Part shown: one piece after another, positions 38,234-47,914 of the stretch
Layout: each line of letters begins with the position of its first letter
Position numbering within the stretch: position 1 is the first letter of the stretch
Source of the DNA: Erysipelothrix sp. HDW6A
Lineage (GTDB): Bacteria; Bacillota_I; Bacilli_A; Erysipelotrichales; Erysipelotrichaceae
Direction of reading: 5' to 3'
Assembly (NCBI RefSeq): GCF_011400295.1
Contig: NZ_CP049859.1
Span: 248,001-312,000 of the forward strand
Length of the DNA: 64,000 nt
Made by a program: the position numbers and the translations under genes
The notes under the pieces: generated by a model
Told to the model about the DNA's origin: nothing
Databases searched by the model: none
The model's input: only the letters and a program-made list of their open reading frames with translations

Positions 38234-40736
38234 ATCAAAACTAACACCAATGTTACAACAATATATGGAGATAAAAGAAAACACCAATGATGCGTTGGTG
38301 TTTTATCGCCTTGGTGATTTCTATGAATTGTTTTTTGAAGATGCAATAACAGCTTCAAAAGTCTTAGATTTAGTTTTAACTTCACGATCTGCAGGAGGGG
38401 ATGAGAAAGCCCCAATGTGTGGCGTTCCATATCATGCTGCAAAGTCATACATTCAAAAGCTTGTTAGTGCTGGGTATAAAGTAGCTATTGTTGAACAGGT
38501 AGAAGATCCTAAAACTGCAAAGGGAATTGTGAAACGCGAAGTAGTCGAAATTGTTACACCAGGTACATATTTTGAAATGGATGATAATGAATCACGAGAA
38601 ATTGCTTCAATCGAAAGTGATTTAGTGTATGCAACAATTGTAAGCTGTGATGTAGTAAGCGGATCGATTCAAGCAATTCGTGTTATGAACGAGTTCGTAG
38701 AAATAGTAAAAGTACTTCAACAGTTTCAAGTCCATGAGATCGTTGTAAGTTCTCACTTTGACCCACAGACAATTCAAGAAATTAAAAACAAGACCAGTAT
38801 CTATGTATCGTATCAAGAAGAAATTGATGATACTGTGAAACATAATGATCCATCGATTAAAATGGCACTTGCACGCTTAATTCAGTACTTAAGTTATACT
38901 CATAAGAGACATTTGAATCATTTGGATGATGTTGTGGTACTCAATGATCAAGCATACTTACGAATGGATTATGCAACCATGACTAACTTAGAGCTTATTG
39001 ACCATCAAAATAGCCAAGAGCTATCCTTGTACCACTATATTAATAAGACAAAGACTAACATGGGTTCTCGTGCCTTAAAACAAGCCTTAATGAAACCTCT
39101 TGTCAGTAAAGAAGCATTAATCCTACGTCATCAACAAATTGATACACTGATTGTTGATTATGCATTGTATGATGGAATTATAGCTGAATTAAAAGAGAGC
39201 TATGACATTCACCGAGTTGTTGCAAGACTTTCAACAGATAAGCATAATGCACAAGACTTTGTAAGATTAAAAAAGACATTAATGGTATTTGAAACACTTC
39301 AAAATATGCTTGCATCTTTTGAGGAGTTTTCATTTGTTCGTAATGCCGATCCACTACTTGAACTAACTCATAAACTCGATACCTTAATACGTGAGGATGC
39401 TCCTGTTACCTTTAAAGAGGGTAGAACCTTTAATGATGGAGTAAACAAAGAGCTTGATGAGTTGTTTGAACTATCTCGTAATGGTAAGAACTGGTTGATT
39501 AACTATGAGAAAGAACAAAGAGATTTAACGGGAATAAAGAATCTTAAAGTATCGTATAACCGAGCATTTGGGTATTTTATTGAGATTTCTAAAGGACAAA
39601 TAGCAAATGTCAAAGATGAGTTTGGCTACATTAGAAAACAAACATTAACGAATGCAGAGCGCTACATTAGTGAAGAGCTTCAAGAATATGAAGTTAAATC
39701 AAGTCAGGCATCTGATCGAATTCTTGAATTGGAGACAAAACTTTTCAATGAATTGAGTGACTACGTGAAGTCATATTCCAAGCGTATTCATAGCATTGGT
39801 GATATTATCGCTAATGTGGATGTACTTGTTGCTTTTGCAGCTCTTTCAAGCAAACCTGGATTTACAAAACCAGAGTTTGTCGAAGGAAAAGTGTTAGAAA
39901 TAAAAACAGGAAAACATCCAGTACTTGAGGACACATTAACAGAACACCAATACATTGCGAGTGATGTTGATATGAATCAAGACATCAAAACACTCATACT
40001 TACTGGTCCTAACATGGGTGGTAAGAGTACATTTATGAGAATGGTCGCAGTAAACGTTATTCTTGCACAAATGGGATGCTATGTTTCCTGTGAATCAATG
40101 AAGCTAAGCCTGGTAGATCAAATCTTTACTCGAATGGGTGCAAGTGATGATATTCTGATGGGTCAGTCTACTTTTATGGTGGAAATGACTGAAGCACAAC
40201 GTGCCATTACTAAAGCTACTGAGCAATCACTTATTCTTTTTGATGAAATTGGTCGAGGGACATCAACCTATGATGGTATGGCTTTAGCTCAAGCAATTAT
40301 TGAATATATAAATAATGTCATTAAATCAAGAACGATTTTCTCTACGCACTATCATGAGCTTGTTGCTTTAGAAACGATGCTCGAAGGTGTTCATAACATC
40401 TCAGTAGAAGTTCATGAAGAAAATGATCATGTAACATTCTTATATCGTGTTATTGATGGAGGAGCTGACCGTTCTTATGGTATTAACGTTGCCCGCCTAG
40501 CACACCTTCCTAAAACAATCATCGATAGAGCAAAAGATAATCTTAAATTATTGGAACTTTCAAAAGAAAATATACAACTCGATTCAAAAATAATTCATGT
40601 GGAAGTAGAACCAAGAGCATATTCAGAAATCCGTGAACGCCTCTTAAAACATGATGTGAATAATCTGACACCAATTGAGTCCTTGAGTCTAGTATCTGAG
40701 CTTCAAGCAATATTAAAAGGTGAAGAAAATGAATAA
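38226..40736 (+). CDS. mutS: DNA mismatch repair protein MutS
   Basis: Recognises mismatches and starts repair. The mismatch-binding domain has the Phe-x-Glu motif in GDFYELFFEDA (about 31-38); the ATPase contains Walker A GPNMGGKST (about 593) and Walker B ILFDEIGRGT. The 836-residue length is slightly short of the usual 850-860 but all domains are present. It overlaps the PTS-like gene upstream and mutL downstream. Confidence 0.97.
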   Translation: MSKSKLTPMLQQYMEIKENTNDALVFYRLGDFYELFFEDAITASKVLDLVLTSRSAGGDEKAPMCGVPYHAAKSYIQKLVSAGYKVAIVEQVEDPKTAKGIVKREVVEIVTPGTYFEMDDNESREIASIESDLVYATIVSCDVVSGSIQAIRVMNEFVEIVKVLQQFQVHEIVVSSHFDPQTIQEIKNKTSIYVSYQEEIDDTVKHNDPSIKMALARLIQYLSYTHKRHLNHLDDVVVLNDQAYLRMDYATMTNLELIDHQNSQELSLYHYINKTKTNMGSRALKQALMKPLVSKEALILRHQQIDTLIVDYALYDGIIAELKESYDIHRVVARLSTDKHNAQDFVRLKKTLMVFETLQNMLASFEEFSFVRNADPLLELTHKLDTLIREDAPVTFKEGRTFNDGVNKELDELFELSRNGKNWLINYEKEQRDLTGIKNLKVSYNRAFGYFIEISKGQIANVKDEFGYIRKQTLTNAERYISEELQEYEVKSSQASDRILELETKLFNELSDYVKSYSKRIHSIGDIIANVDVLVAFAALSSKPGFTKPEFVEGKVLEIKTGKHPVLEDTLTEHQYIASDVDMNQDIKTLILTGPNMGGKSTFMRMVAVNVILAQMGCYVSCESMKLSLVDQIFTRMGASDDILMGQSTFMVEMTEAQRAITKATEQSLILFDEIGRGTSTYDGMALAQAIIEYINNVIKSRTIFSTHYHELVALETMLEGVHNISVEVHEENDHVTFLYRVIDGGADRSYGINVARLAHLPKTIIDRAKDNLKLLELSKENIQLDSKIIHVEVEPRAYSEIRERLLKHDVNNLTPIESLSLVSELQAILKGEENE

Positions 40737-42564
40737 AATTCGACAACTCGATACACATTTAACCAATATGATTGCTGCCGGAGAAGTTGTTGAACGTCCA
40801 GCAGGAATCGTTAAAGAACTTGTTGAGAATGCCATCGATGCTTCGTCTACTCATATTGAAATTAGAGTAAAAGAAGGTGGCATGGAGTCCATTGAAGTAA
40901 GTGATAACGGAGAAGGCATGAGCGGAGAAGATCTGTTTCAAGCTTTTGAACGTCACTCTACAAGTAAAATTCGAACAACACAAGACTTGAATGCTATCTT
41001 AAGTTTTGGTTTTCGTGGCGAGGCATTACCTTCAATTGCTTCAGTAAGCATTGTTGAAGCAATAACCAATGATGATACAAATGGTCATCGTTTACTCATT
41101 GATAACGGGAAAAAACATGCACTTGAAAAAGCTGCAAGAAACCGAGGAACAACAATACGTGTTCATAACTTATTCTTGAAAACGCCAGCTCGTTTAAAAC
41201 ATATAAAGAATGTAAGTTATGAAAATAGTATTATTCAAGATACAATTCAGAAATTCGCAATGGGTCATCCAGACATTGCTTTTTCATTATATAGTGATGA
41301 GAAGTTAACTTTTAGAAGTTATGGTAGAAATGATATAGCTGATGTATTCCATAGAATTTATGGAAGTATTTCGCAGGATACGATTCAGTATGAAGCGGAA
41401 AACTATGATTTTAAGATAGAAGGAATCATGGCTAAACCACAGCATAACCGTTCTAATCGATATTCAATTTGGTTGTATATCAATGATCGAATGATTCGTT
41501 ATCCAAAGGCTCAAAAGGCAATTGCTGATAGCTTTAGAAGACATATGCCAACTGATCGTTATCCAATCGTAGTTATGAAAATAACGGTTGATCCACATTT
41601 GGTTGATGTGAACGTTCATCCTAGTAAATGGGAAATACGATTATCAAAAGAACAACAACTTCTTGAATTAATCCAATCCCATTTAGAGGAGAAATTAACT
41701 GAAGGAGTTCATGCTCAGAAAATTAACTTTAAGCCAAAAGAAAGTGCAGTTCAACAGGACTTCCTTGAATCCTTTGATATTATCCAGGAACAAGAAGCTC
41801 AGAAACCCATTGCGAAGACATTTCCTTCAGGAGATGTTGAACCAATTATTGTTCATGAAGAGTCTCGGCCTTATGAAACAATTGAGATTGAACCAGAGAT
41901 AATTGAACAATCAGTTTCAGAAGACATCAATTTCAGTAACGAAGAAGAGATAAAATCAGAAGATATTAGCATTGATGAAAAGACTGAAAGCATAGAGCCA
42001 CTAACTGTTTTAGCACAAATGAGTGGAAAATATATCTTGGCACAAGGAGATTCTGGATTATACATTGTTGATCAACACGCAGCAATGGAAAGAATTCGTT
42101 ATGAGTATTACCAAGACCAATTATTAAATAAAACTTACAATCAGCAAGATCTTCTAATTCCTCTATTAATCGAAGGTTACTCTTCACTAATTAATAGAAT
42201 TGAAGAGATTAATCACATTCTATCAGCCTTCCAAATGAATTTGGAGCCATTTGGTGAAGATACAATGGTCTTGAGAAGTATTCCTACATGGATAAAAGAC
42301 AATGAAGTAAAAGGGTTTATTGAGTCCATACTCGATATGATTCAAGATGAACGCACTGTTCGCGAAGAAGATTTACGTCGTCGTGCTATAGCTACGCTTG
42401 CTTGTCACTCTTCAGTACGATTCAATGAATACTTATCAATGAGTGAAATGGAGGCACTAGTTGCATCATTACGTGCATGCCGTCAACCGCTACACTGTCC
42501 TCATGGGCGACCAACATTAATTGTTGTGGAACATTCACAGTTAATAAGAGAGTTTAATCGATGA
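40729..42564 (+). CDS. mutL: DNA mismatch repair protein MutL
   Basis: GHKL ATPase that couples MutS to strand incision. The N-terminal ATPase shows ENAIDAS, SDNGEGM and GFRGEAL. A variable linker (about 330-420) precedes the C-terminal dimerisation domain. The endonuclease motif DQHAAMERIRYE and the CPHGRPT motif are intact, so this MutL should nick DNA itself, consistent with repair that does not use MutH. The ATG at 40729 follows AAAGGTG. It overlaps mutS by eight and miaA by four bases. Confidence 0.96.
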   Translation: MNKIRQLDTHLTNMIAAGEVVERPAGIVKELVENAIDASSTHIEIRVKEGGMESIEVSDNGEGMSGEDLFQAFERHSTSKIRTTQDLNAILSFGFRGEALPSIASVSIVEAITNDDTNGHRLLIDNGKKHALEKAARNRGTTIRVHNLFLKTPARLKHIKNVSYENSIIQDTIQKFAMGHPDIAFSLYSDEKLTFRSYGRNDIADVFHRIYGSISQDTIQYEAENYDFKIEGIMAKPQHNRSNRYSIWLYINDRMIRYPKAQKAIADSFRRHMPTDRYPIVVMKITVDPHLVDVNVHPSKWEIRLSKEQQLLELIQSHLEEKLTEGVHAQKINFKPKESAVQQDFLESFDIIQEQEAQKPIAKTFPSGDVEPIIVHEESRPYETIEIEPEIIEQSVSEDINFSNEEEIKSEDISIDEKTESIEPLTVLAQMSGKYILAQGDSGLYIVDQHAAMERIRYEYYQDQLLNKTYNQQDLLIPLLIEGYSSLINRIEEINHILSAFQMNLEPFGEDTMVLRSIPTWIKDNEVKGFIESILDMIQDERTVREEDLRRRAIATLACHSSVRFNEYLSMSEMEALVASLRACRQPLHCPHGRPTLIVVEHSQLIREFNR

Positions 42565-43427
42565 AAAAAACAATCGTTGTTGCAGGGGTAACAGCTTCAG
42601 GAAAAACAAAATTAGCGATTGAACTCGCTAAAAAATATAACGGAGAAATTATTAGTGCAGACTCCGTAGCAGTTTATAAAGAGCTAAATATTGGATCAGC
42701 CAAACCGAATCAAGAAGAGCAAAATGAAGTAACTCATCACTTAATTAATCAAGTTTCAATCGAAGAAGGTTATAATGTCGCACAATTTCAAAAAGATGCA
42801 AGAAAAGCAATTGATGAGATTACAGCGAAGGGTAAGATTCCGATAGTAGTTGGTGGAACAGGGCTCTATATTAATGCACTAATTAATGATTATCGCTTCG
42901 AAGAGGAAGAAGAACATGATGACTTAAATGAATCTACAGAAATCCTTTATCATCGTTTAATGGAAGAAAAGCCAGAACTCAAAGAGAAGGTTCATCCTTC
43001 AAACCGTAAGCGCATCATACGAAGTCTTCAACGAACTGTAGAGTCCAATGAAGGGGAAACACCAGTCTATGATGCTTGCGTCTTGTTTCTTCAAGGAGAT
43101 CGCGAGACGTTGTACGATCGAATTAATAAACGTGTAGAAGTAATGATTGAAAACGGATTGATCGAAGAAGTAGCTAAGCTAATCGAAAAAAATCCTGATG
43201 TTCTAAAGCTTCAAGCAATGCAGTCTATTGGATATCGAGAGTTCACTGGTTTCTTTGAAAATGAGAAGACACAAGATGAGTTAATTTCAGAGATTCAAAG
43301 AAATACTCGTAGATTTGCGAAACGTCAAATGACATGGTTTCGACATAAGACAAAGAGTCACTGGATAGATATTGAACATCTAGATACGGTTTACGACATC
43401 ATCGATTCATGGATAAACACAAAATAA
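42561..43427 (+). CDS. miaA: tRNA dimethylallyltransferase
   Basis: Adds the isopentenyl group to A37 of tRNAs reading UNN codons. P-loop GVTASGKTKLA (residues 8-18), SADSVAVYKELNIGSAKP, and VGGTGLYINAL motifs are all present. The 288-residue length is normal. It is the third gene of mutS-mutL-miaA and ends at a strong terminator. Confidence 0.96.
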   Translation: MKKTIVVAGVTASGKTKLAIELAKKYNGEIISADSVAVYKELNIGSAKPNQEEQNEVTHHLINQVSIEEGYNVAQFQKDARKAIDEITAKGKIPIVVGGTGLYINALINDYRFEEEEEHDDLNESTEILYHRLMEEKPELKEKVHPSNRKRIIRSLQRTVESNEGETPVYDACVLFLQGDRETLYDRINKRVEVMIENGLIEEVAKLIEKNPDVLKLQAMQSIGYREFTGFFENEKTQDELISEIQRNTRRFAKRQMTWFRHKTKSHWIDIEHLDTVYDIIDSWINTK

Positions 43428-43449
43428 AAGGTCTTTCGACCTTTTTTTC
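43427..43449 (+). terminator. Terminator after miaA
   Basis: AAAGGTC and GACCTTT pair around TTTC and are followed by TTTTT. Confidence 0.88.
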
Positions 43450-44306
43450 TATGTTAAATTTGGTAATTTCATATACTGCATAGCAATAGAACCAACGCCA
43501 ACGTGAACACTAACTGTCGGTACAAGCTTTTCATTGACAAATACAGCATCAGGAAAGGCTTCTTTCATCTTAAGTAAGGTTGATTCAGCAAGTTCAGGAG
43601 CAACGACATTCGCAATTACAATTAGATATCCTTGACCAACACCTTCATTCTTCATCGTTTCAATGACAGTATCAATTGCTTTAGACATTGTTCGTACTTT
43701 CTCAAAAGGATCAATGACACCTTTTGTAGATTCATTCAGATGAAGTATTGGTTTGATTTTAAGGAATCCACCTAATTTTGCCGCTAGGGGCGATAAACGG
43801 CCACCTCTTGCTAGGTGATCAAGGTTATCTGGAATAATAAAAGTGTCACTATGATGAATTGATTCTTGGAAGCGTTCTTTGATAGTCTCAATGGAATGTC
43901 CTGCATCCAAGAGGGTACGTGCAGCGATTCCTAGTTCCAATTCTATCCAAGCGGTGGTATAGCAATCAATGACCTCTATATCAATTCCTACAAATTTAGC
44001 AGCAGCATAAAAGGCATCAATCGTACCAGATATACCTGCAGTAATAGGAATAGCAAGTATCTTATCGTATCCTTGCTTCTTAATATCTTGGAATAATTCT
44101 TCGATTTGACCAAGCACAGGAAGCGATGTTTGCAACATTTCATTCTTAGAAAGTAAATCATTTACTTCATCGATAGAAATTGTTACAGTCTCAAGAAAAG
44201 ACTCATCTCCATGAATAATTTGTAATGGAATCGCAAACAATCCATCCATATTTACAGATTCATTATAATAATTACTACCACTATCAATTACTACTGCAGT
44301 TTTCAT
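43449..44306 (-). CDS. DegV-family fatty-acid-binding protein (FakB-like)
   Basis: DegV/FakB protein, which in Gram-positives holds a fatty acid for phosphorylation by FakA. Features: VVIDSGSNYY at the start, TSLPVLGQIEELF with the ligand-gating Thr-Ser, the GISGT loop, RGGRLSPLAAKLGGFLKIKPIL, and VHVGVGSIAM near the end. The ATG at 44306 follows GAGAGGTG; an upstream GTG at 44315 overlaps that site. It is 285 residues. A paralogue lies just upstream on the same strand. Confidence 0.9.
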   Translation of the reverse strand: MKTAVVIDSGSNYYNESVNMDGLFAIPLQIIHGDESFLETVTISIDEVNDLLSKNEMLQTSLPVLGQIEELFQDIKKQGYDKILAIPITAGISGTIDAFYAAAKFVGIDIEVIDCYTTAWIELELGIAARTLLDAGHSIETIKERFQESIHHSDTFIIPDNLDHLARGGRLSPLAAKLGGFLKIKPILHLNESTKGVIDPFEKVRTMSKAIDTVIETMKNEGVGQGYLIVIANVVAPELAESTLLKMKEAFPDAVFVNEKLVPTVSVHVGVGSIAMQYMKLPNLT

Positions 44307-44354
44307 ACTATGCACCTCTCATGAATTTATTATATACCAAATAATAATGTTTCT

Positions 44355-45209
44355 CTAGATTTTAAGCATCCATTGCACTACCATGGTACCTAGACCAGCA
44401 TGAGTTGCAATGACAGCAGGCAGTTGTAGTGTCTTAGTTTCAAACGTACCAAGATTTTCTTTTAAATAAAGGTCAAAACGTTCAATAATTTCCAAAGCAC
44501 TGCTTTCTAGATAGTAAATAATATGAGTATCAGGGTGAACATTGTTTTCAATAAGGTTCTTAACAATCATATCGAAAATTTTAACCTCAGTACGAGCTGT
44601 TCCAAACTTATCAATTGTTTGTCCCATGTTCGCAAAGTGTAGTAGTGGCTTAATCTTAAGAAGAGAGGCTAAAGTTCCAGCACTCTTAGAAATTCTTCCA
44701 CTAACTTTTAATTGATCAAGTGTTTGTGGATAGACAAATATCTCACTATTATCGAGTAAAGGATTAAGGTTTTCGCGAATTAGGTCATACGCCATACCTT
44801 CTTCATTCATTGAATTAATGAGTCGAATCATTTCATGGACAATTCCAGAAATAGATCCTGAGTTAATGAGTGTGAAGTTATCCAATCCAACTTCAACAGC
44901 TGCTTGATTAAATGCTGAATGGGTACCAGATAGAGTTTCCGCTATCGTAATCCCAAAGATATGGTCATAGTGTTCTTCCTTCGCTTTTTCAAACTCAGAA
45001 ATAATGAGTCCAAGGTTAGGTTGCGATGTCTTGATGATTTCTTTCTTTGCAAGTAGTTGGTTAACATCATCTACTGTCATCTCAAATTGATCTGCATATT
45101 CTTTATTGTTGTGTATTAATGTTAAAGGTAAAATTGTTACATTAATTAGATCTGCTTCTTCTTGTGTTAATGCTACTGATGAATCACAGAATATTTTAAT
45201 TTTTCTCAT
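44355..45209 (-). CDS. DegV-family fatty-acid-binding protein, second paralogue
   Basis: Second FakB-like protein with IFCDSSVAL, TSQPNLGLIISEF, ETLSGTHSAF, SGRISKSAGTLASLLKIKPLL and HAGLGTMVVQ. It is clearly homologous to the neighbouring protein but diverged across the chain, which suggests different fatty-acid preference. GGAGG lies seven bases before the ATG. The 48-base gap between the two genes has no strong hairpin, so the pair is probably cotranscribed. The kinase gene fakA is not in the window. Confidence 0.9.
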   Translation of the reverse strand: MRKIKIFCDSSVALTQEEADLINVTILPLTLIHNNKEYADQFEMTVDDVNQLLAKKEIIKTSQPNLGLIISEFEKAKEEHYDHIFGITIAETLSGTHSAFNQAAVEVGLDNFTLINSGSISGIVHEMIRLINSMNEEGMAYDLIRENLNPLLDNSEIFVYPQTLDQLKVSGRISKSAGTLASLLKIKPLLHFANMGQTIDKFGTARTEVKIFDMIVKNLIENNVHPDTHIIYYLESSALEIIERFDLYLKENLGTFETKTLQLPAVIATHAGLGTMVVQWMLKI

Positions 45210-45316
45210 GGTAAATCCTCCATAACTAGCATTATAGATAATAATACTTTGATTGTCAAACTATTATTGGATTTAGTGAGTAAGTTGCCATACTTTAAAG
45301 AAGTGAAGATTTAGCA

Positions 45317-45322
45317 TATAAT
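45317..45322 (+). promoter_or_regulatory. -10 element placing transcription start at the YigZ ATG
   Basis: TATAAT, with a weak TTTAAA 17 bases upstream (45294-45299). The ATG begins seven bases past the -10, the usual transcription start, so the mRNA is probably leaderless. Confidence 0.6.
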
Positions 45323-45328
45323 AGTGAT

Positions 45329-45943
45329 ATGAAAAATCTAGATTATAAAATAATAGAAGACAGAGTAATCGCTGAGCAAATAATAAATAAGTCCAAATTC
45401 ATCTCATACTTAGTTCCTATTCAAAGCGAAGAAGAAGGAAAAGAAGTTCTTAGAGCAATAAAGAAAGAACATTCGAAGGCCACCCACCATTGTAGTGCCT
45501 TGCGTGTAGGTGAAATTGAAAGATCTAATGACGATGGAGAACCTGCGTCTAGTGCAGGATTACCGATGTTGCAAGTTTTAAGAGGCAACAAATTACAAAA
45601 TGTCATTGCAGTGGTTGTGCGATACTTTGGAGGCATAGAGCTAGGTGTTGGTGGGCTCATACGTGCTTATGGATCAAGTGTCACTTTAGCGATCCATGAT
45701 GCGGTATGTCTATCGCCTCAAAGAGTCTATAAATACCGTATTACGTTTCCTTATGATACAATTAATGAAATTGAAACGGTCCTAACTGGACAAGCGGAGA
45801 TTGTTGATAGGAACTACGATGACCTAGTACACTATGATGTATTGGTGAATGACCCCACAAAACTTGATCCCATTCAGGATGTTTCAAGAGGACAGGGTAC
45901 TTATGAGTTGTTAGAAGAAACAATAGAATTCTTTAGAGGATAA
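45329..45943 (+). CDS. yigZ: YigZ/IMPACT-family protein (UPF0029)
   Basis: A 204-residue IMPACT-family protein of uncertain role in translation or stress. The N-terminal domain has KSKFISYLVPI, HHCSALRVG and NDDGEPASSAGLPML, followed by VVVRYFGGIELGVGGLIRAYG, the UPF0029 signature. The C-terminal DUF1949-like half (about 135-200) completes the usual architecture. There is no Shine-Dalgarno site. The Zur-like regulator starts two bases after the stop, so both are on one transcript. Confidence 0.9.
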   Translation: MKNLDYKIIEDRVIAEQIINKSKFISYLVPIQSEEEGKEVLRAIKKEHSKATHHCSALRVGEIERSNDDGEPASSAGLPMLQVLRGNKLQNVIAVVVRYFGGIELGVGGLIRAYGSSVTLAIHDAVCLSPQRVYKYRITFPYDTINEIETVLTGQAEIVDRNYDDLVHYDVLVNDPTKLDPIQDVSRGQGTYELLEETIEFFRG

Positions 45944-45945
45944 AT

Positions 45946-46389
45946 ATGGAAGTAAGATATGAATTAGAAAAAAAAGGAATAAAGGTTACCAAACAAAGGG
46001 TAGCTATTTTGAAGGTGCTCTTAGAATCAACTGTGCCTTTGACAATTAACCAGATTCAAGATCTTGTGGATTTGCCAATGGACCTTTCAACGCTGTACCG
46101 AACACTTGATACCTTTTATGAGAAGTCACTAATCTTAAAGACCGTGCCATTAGAACCATCGCAAACAGTTTATGAGTTTAATCACCTTGTGCATAAGCAC
46201 CATCTCATTTGTACAAACTGTGGAAAGATACTTGTGATTCAAGGATGTCCGCTTCATGAGTATGAGGATGAAGTTGAGAGTAGCACAGGATTCATTATTG
46301 ACCGACATCAATTAGAATTATATGGTCTTTGTGCATCATGTCAGAAACAATTAAATGTTACGAAGAAAGAGAAACATACTCACGTCTAG
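45946..46389 (+). CDS. zur: Fur-family regulator, Zur-like
   Basis: Metal-responsive repressor. The winged helix spans about 1-80, then HKHHLICTNCGK with a CxxC zinc site, a QGCPLHEYE segment like the SCPMDKL of Bacillus Zur, RHQLELYGLCASC with the second CxxC, and a His-rich tail. The CP segment and the extra His favour zinc uptake regulation over iron. The other Fur homologue near 1.7 kb is PerR-like. Cotranscription with yigZ is likely. Confidence 0.78.
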   Translation: MEVRYELEKKGIKVTKQRVAILKVLLESTVPLTINQIQDLVDLPMDLSTLYRTLDTFYEKSLILKTVPLEPSQTVYEFNHLVHKHHLICTNCGKILVIQGCPLHEYEDEVESSTGFIIDRHQLELYGLCASCQKQLNVTKKEKHTHV

Positions 46390-46402
46390 AGTATGTTTTT
46401 TT
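46372..46402 (+). terminator. Terminator after the Zur-like gene
   Basis: AAACATACTC and GAGTATGTTT form a ten-base stem, overlapping the stop codon, and a T run follows. Confidence 0.88.
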
Positions 46403-46460
46403 GAGCATATTAGTAGGTAAATTAATAAACATAATGTAGTATAAACAACGAGGTGAAAAT

Positions 46461-47288
46461 ATGCTTGAAAATTCAACTAAATTACATCATGTTACTTTAA
46501 GAGTTAAAAACTTAGAAATGATGACAAAATTTTATACAGAAACAATAGGTTTAACAATCAGAGAACAAGAAGAAAAACGTGTTATGCTAGGAACTAATAT
46601 GGATATCGTAGAACTCATTACAGATGACGAGTTCATACTTGCTGAAAGAGACTTCCAAGGACTTTACCATCTTGCAATTAGAGTGCCTAAAGAACGAGAT
46701 CTCGGTCAGTTACTATTCCATTTCAGAGATGTGAATTATTCTATTGATGGTGCAGGTGATCATGGCTACAGTCAGGCTCTATATATGCATGATCCCGAGG
46801 GAAATGGCATTGAAATATATAATGATCGTCCTATTTCAGATTGGACAATTCATGAAGACGGTACAATTGATGCTTATACTGATCCAGTAAATATTGAGAA
46901 CCTAATTCAAGGGATAAATCCTAATGATTGGAATGGTCTTCCTAGTGAAACAGACTTAGGACATGTTCATTTACAAATTAGTGATATTACAGCTGCTCGT
47001 AAGTTCTACTTAGATGGCTTAGGTTTTGACTTGAAAACAGATATGGGTCATGCAATCTTTATTTCTAAAAGAGGATATCACCATGATTTAGGAATAAATC
47101 AGTGGCTAGGAATTATGCCGGTCTTACCAAAAAATCGAACAGGATTAGATAAGGTAAGCTTTACAGTAGGAAGTGCAGATGTATTAAGGTTCTCAAATGA
47201 AATAGAATCAATGATGAAAAAAGTTAATGATAACACTTATCAAATTACTGATCCATCATCTATCGTTTTAGAATTCATAGTTAAATAA
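46461..47288 (+). CDS. VOC-family protein, two-domain (catechol 2,3-dioxygenase-like)
   Basis: Vicinal-oxygen-chelate protein with two repeat units (about 7-125 and 165-275). Metal ligands are visible: LHHVTLRV (His), GLYHLAIRV (His) and NGIEIYNDR (Glu) in the first unit, and DLGHVHLQI in the second. The arrangement matches YfiE/CatE-like proteins of Firmicutes, probably dioxygenases or resistance proteins; the substrate is unknown. GAGGTG precedes the ATG. It is a single gene. Confidence 0.85.
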   Translation: MLENSTKLHHVTLRVKNLEMMTKFYTETIGLTIREQEEKRVMLGTNMDIVELITDDEFILAERDFQGLYHLAIRVPKERDLGQLLFHFRDVNYSIDGAGDHGYSQALYMHDPEGNGIEIYNDRPISDWTIHEDGTIDAYTDPVNIENLIQGINPNDWNGLPSETDLGHVHLQISDITAARKFYLDGLGFDLKTDMGHAIFISKRGYHHDLGINQWLGIMPVLPKNRTGLDKVSFTVGSADVLRFSNEIESMMKKVNDNTYQITDPSSIVLEFIVK

Positions 47289-47356
47289 AAATTAAAAGAG
47301 AGTAGCTTGTTTTGAATAAAATATGCTGCTTTTTTTATCGAGAACCGCTATATAAA

Positions 47357-47781
47357 ACGAAATCTTTGTTAACTTACCAGCATCAAATGATCATGGTGGA
47401 GTTCATACTAACTCAGGAATTATGAATAAAGCAGCATATAATGTAATTTCTGCAATTGGAAAAGAAAAAGCAGAACAAATCTTCTTCCAAGTAATGCGTT
47501 ATTATTTAAACAACAACTCACAATTCTCTGATATGAGAGATGCAATGGTACAAGCAACTAGTTCACTTTATCCTAATGAGAAGAATACACTAATTGCTGT
47601 AAACAATGCTTATGCAGCTGTAGGAATTGGAGAAATGATCCCATCAGCTTCACAAGATAATACACGAGTAAATTCAAATTACTATCTTGTTCCAGACTCA
47701 CAAGTGAGAGAATTAGATTTCTACGATTACGTAGGATTTAGAGAAATTCCAACATATGAGAACGGATCAATTTACAACTAA
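47357..47781 (+). pseudogene. Remnant of an M4 (thermolysin-type) metallopeptidase, C-terminal domain
   Basis: In one frame from about 47357 the translation reads through VNLPASNDHGGVHTNSGIMN, the thermolysin domain with the substrate-binding His region, then the helical C-terminal domain ending AAVGIGEM. The catalytic HExxH half, signal and propeptide are absent, and an in-frame TAA lies at 47353-47355. The internal ATG at 47422 has no Shine-Dalgarno site. It is therefore the 3' fragment of a lost secreted protease. About 25 residues after AAVGIG look like an extra tail. Confidence 0.8.
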
Positions 47782-47816
47782 ATTGAGTACTGTTTTCTAA
47801 GAGAGATATGCAGATG

Positions 47817-47852
47817 ACTACCGGTTAATTCAAATTAATCGGTAGTTTTTTT
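47817..47852 (+). terminator. Terminator after the M4 remnant
   Basis: ACTACCG with GTTAATT pairs with ATTAAT and CGGTAGT, followed by seven T. It has outlived the gene it served. Confidence 0.88.
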
Positions 47853-47880
47853 ATAGGGTGAATTATGTTAATCAGAAACA

Positions 47881-47908
47881 TTTACAGTTCATGGGAACGT
47901 GATATAAT
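47881..47908 (+). promoter_or_regulatory. Promoter of the CDF exporter gene
   Basis: TTTACA (47881-47886), a 16-base spacer and TGA-TATAAT with an extended -10 (47903-47908). The start of transcription should fall at the ATG at 47915. Confidence 0.75.
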
Positions 47909-47914
47909 ATGAGA

